Of a stretch of DNA of 31,962 nucleotides, positions 30,401 to 31,962 are shown piece after piece. The translations under genes and the position numbers were made by a program. Every line of letters begins with the position of its first letter. Position 1 is the stretch's first letter. The notes under the pieces are model-generated. The model was not told the origin of the DNA, ran no database searches, and was given only the letters and a program-made list of their open reading frames with translations. Origin of the DNA: a virus; the IMG/VR virus record IMGVR_UViG_3300032242_000899, positions 1-31,962 of that record. The stretch is one strand, 5' to 3'.

Positions 30401-31962
30401 ACTCTAGTCCTCAACCAACTTGGGCGCCATGCTGTCGATTTGCGCTGATGCGTAGGCGTGTAGATATTAGGCAGGTTCCATTCACCAAACCACTGCGCCA
30501 TAACACAGTCATCGGTACGGCCATAAGGGTAGTGAGTTACCTCCTCTACCAGCTTAAGGCTAATGATTCTGCCTTCATTTCTCCATGGTAATCTTACACG
30601 ACCAAAGCGATAATGTGGGGCGATTGTCTCAACACCATATTCTCTATCGGTTTTATTGCGTCCAGTGTCGTGACCAATGATGTCCACGCCATACTGCGCT
30701 CGCCATCGACGAACGTGATCGTATTGAAGCAAAAACCGTTGTGCGGCGTTCTGTTCTACAATCCATGTGGAGATTGGGAACCCAAGCGAAATGCTCATGT
30801 TCTGCCAATCGTTCATTACACCGACAAACTCTCGGGTGTCTGGGTGATAGTCAAGAAAATCTGGTGCATCCATCTTTTGACGAATCAGGTCAATCAGGAA
30901 TCGTTGCTCTGATTCGGGGTGGTAGACCCACCATTGAATAGACCAGTAGTTAGTGGGCGATGGGTCAGCTGTGGCATAGGAAACACAGTCAGTAGCGTTC
31001 AACCCACGTGGTAGCTCGAGACGGTCTCGGTCTTTATCAAGGCATCCTGGAAAGTCGTCGTCGCCGTAAATCCATGGTTTAGGTACGAGTACCTCGGTAG
31101 GGTCGATGTCCTCCTGCTGATAAACAACGGTAAATCGCTCACCACGGTTTTCTCGAAGGGTCTGAATCTTGCGCCATGGCAAACGGCGAGGAGATAACAA
31201 ACATCCGTCAGGATACGCTTTGGCGTTCTTGCCATGTTCCCCAGTGCAAATGTCGTCATAGTGGGCTTTGAAAATAATGTGGTGATACTTTTTGTCTGCT
31301 CGGTCTAGTCGGCGCCCATCGTCCAATACTTCGGCGGCAGCCTCCTCATCCTCATCCTCCTCGTCAAGTGGAGAGGTCATGTCTAGGGCATAGCGGTAAA
31401 GATCGTCGGATGAGATTCTCTGACCCTGCAAGATAAGCAGTCCACCTGGCTCAAGACGGGTTTCACCAACGTCGACCCACATATCTTGCAAATCCTCTTT
31501 CTGTTCAAGGCTGCGGAGTTTGCGAGGGTCTACAAGGTCGTCCCAGATAACAAAGTCGTAACGTCCACCGATGAATGCCGTGTCTCGTCCGTAGGCAGAC
31601 CAGGTAGGTTCCTTTTCGGCAATGGCACCAGCATCGTCATACTGCATAACGATAAAAGCATCACTAGTCCACATTTCTCGGTCTAGTGGCTTAAACCGTC
31701 CAAAGTCCATGGCAAGGGTAGATTCGGCATCCAGTGCATCCCCACGTCGAAGCAAGGTCGGGTCTGCCTTTTCTGGTTGCACACGTTCTAATGATCTACG
31801 GAGACGTAGTACATTTCGCTTGGCAAGGCTCATAGTTGCGGAGCCAACCATCCCACGGATGTTGCGGTTTCTGACTGTTACCCATGCAGGGATGTCATGT
31901 ACAAAGCAAGCGGTCTTACCAGCACCAGGAGGAGCGTTGATAACTACGTATTCTTCGTTAGG
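30397..31962 (-). CDS. Terminase large subunit (partial, N-terminus outside window)
   Basis: The packaging ATPase-nuclease. The frame is open to the right edge, so the N-terminus is missing. Translation from 31962 shows the Walker A loop Ala-Pro-Pro-Gly-Ala-Gly-Lys-Thr, upstream of the in-frame Met at 31851, which is therefore not the true start. Counting from that Met, Walker B is Val-Ile-Trp-Asp-Asp (101-105) and the coupling motif Leu-Gln-Gly-Gln-Arg (141-145). The RNase H-like nuclease residues are Asp296 (Ala-Asp-Pro-Ser), Glu366 (Val-Glu-Gln-Asn) and Asp447/Asp448. A strongly acidic linker (about 162-180) separates ATPase and nuclease parts. No small subunit is in view. Confidence 0.95.
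   Translation of the reverse strand, partial: PNEEYVVINAPPGAGKTACFVHDIPAWVTVRNRNIRGMVGSATMSLAKRNVLRLRRSLERVQPEKADPTLLRRGDALDAESTLAMDFGRFKPLDREMWTSDAFIVMQYDDAGAIAEKEPTWSAYGRDTAFIGGRYDFVIWDDLVDPRKLRSLEQKEDLQDMWVDVGETRLEPGGLLILQGQRISSDDLYRYALDMTSPLDEEDEDEEAAAEVLDDGRRLDRADKKYHHIIFKAHYDDICTGEHGKNAKAYPDGCLLSPRRLPWRKIQTLRENRGERFTVVYQQEDIDPTEVLVPKPWIYGDDDFPGCLDKDRDRLELPRGLNATDCVSYATADPSPTNYWSIQWWVYHPESEQRFLIDLIRQKMDAPDFLDYHPDTREFVGVMNDWQNMSISLGFPISTWIVEQNAAQRFLLQYDHVRRWRAQYGVDIIGHDTGRNKTDREYGVETIAPHYRFGRVRLPWRNEGRIISLKLVEEVTHYPYGRTDDCVMAQWFGEWNLPNIYTPTHQRKSTAWRPSWLRTRV

Noticed and set aside
1-31962. Integrase, lysogeny repressor, tape-measure, sheath, HslU ATPase or T7-type RNA polymerase genes
   Set aside because: None could be found in the reading frames; their absence applies only to this window.

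Overview
The window reads as one contiguous piece of a tailed double-stranded DNA bacteriophage genome. Every gene I can support lies on the minus strand, so the genes run from the right edge (31962) to the left edge (1). The right half holds a packaging and capsid module: terminase large subunit (cut by the window edge), portal, scaffolding protein and a major capsid protein resembling the N4-gp56 family. I see no tail sheath, tube or tape-measure gene. Instead there is a large internal (ejection-type) protein block, an adaptor-like protein and a beta-rich, propeller-like tail protein, which suggests a short-tailed (podovirus-like) particle; that is an inference. I see no integrase, repressor or CRISPR array. 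The host cannot be fixed from the sequence. Base composition looks balanced, and some family resemblances are common in phages of actinobacteria, but this is weak.

Layout in transcription order. 31962-28532: terminase and portal. 28532-19314: a 56-residue zinc-ribbon protein, a proline-rich 156-residue protein, a giant 2208-residue protein, and 186- and 472-residue proteins, together probably the internal virion or ejection block. 19313-18941: the largest gene-free gap (373 bases), with near-identical direct repeats, a promoter-like extended -10 and foldable RNA leading into the scaffold gene. 18925-16177: scaffold, major capsid protein and five small genes. 16177-8256: beta-rich, Ser/Thr/Ala-rich surface proteins, an FmdB-like protein, the adaptor-like and propeller-like tail proteins and a fibre-like protein. 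8256-6708: lysis region with an NlpC/P60-like endolysin, two small membrane proteins and a second, circularly permuted papain-like enzyme. 6708-5869: a calcineurin-like phosphoesterase. 5868-5697: a spacer with a long stem-loop, a dyad and promoter-like sequences.

The left end (5696-1) is a DNA-metabolism and accessory cluster. It encodes a Cas4-like PD-(D/E)XK exonuclease, a 58-residue protein, an ERF-family single-strand annealing protein, a small CxxC protein, an HslV/proteasome-like Ntn hydrolase, a 48-residue protein, a 203-residue unknown, a solitary cytosine-C5 DNA methyltransferase, a zinc-ribbon protein, a winged-helix DNA-binding protein, a two-span membrane protein and several tiny genes that run off the left edge.

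Two features stand out. The first is the phage-encoded HslV-like protein, which has Thr1, Asp17, Lys33 and Gly47 at canonical proteasome spacing but no visible ATPase partner; it sits inside the recombination cluster. The second is extreme gene coupling: sixteen junctions have the form TAATG and nine more are ATGA, GTGA or TAGTG. Very small cysteine-pair proteins occur in nearly every module, and several are too short for ordinary gene callers.
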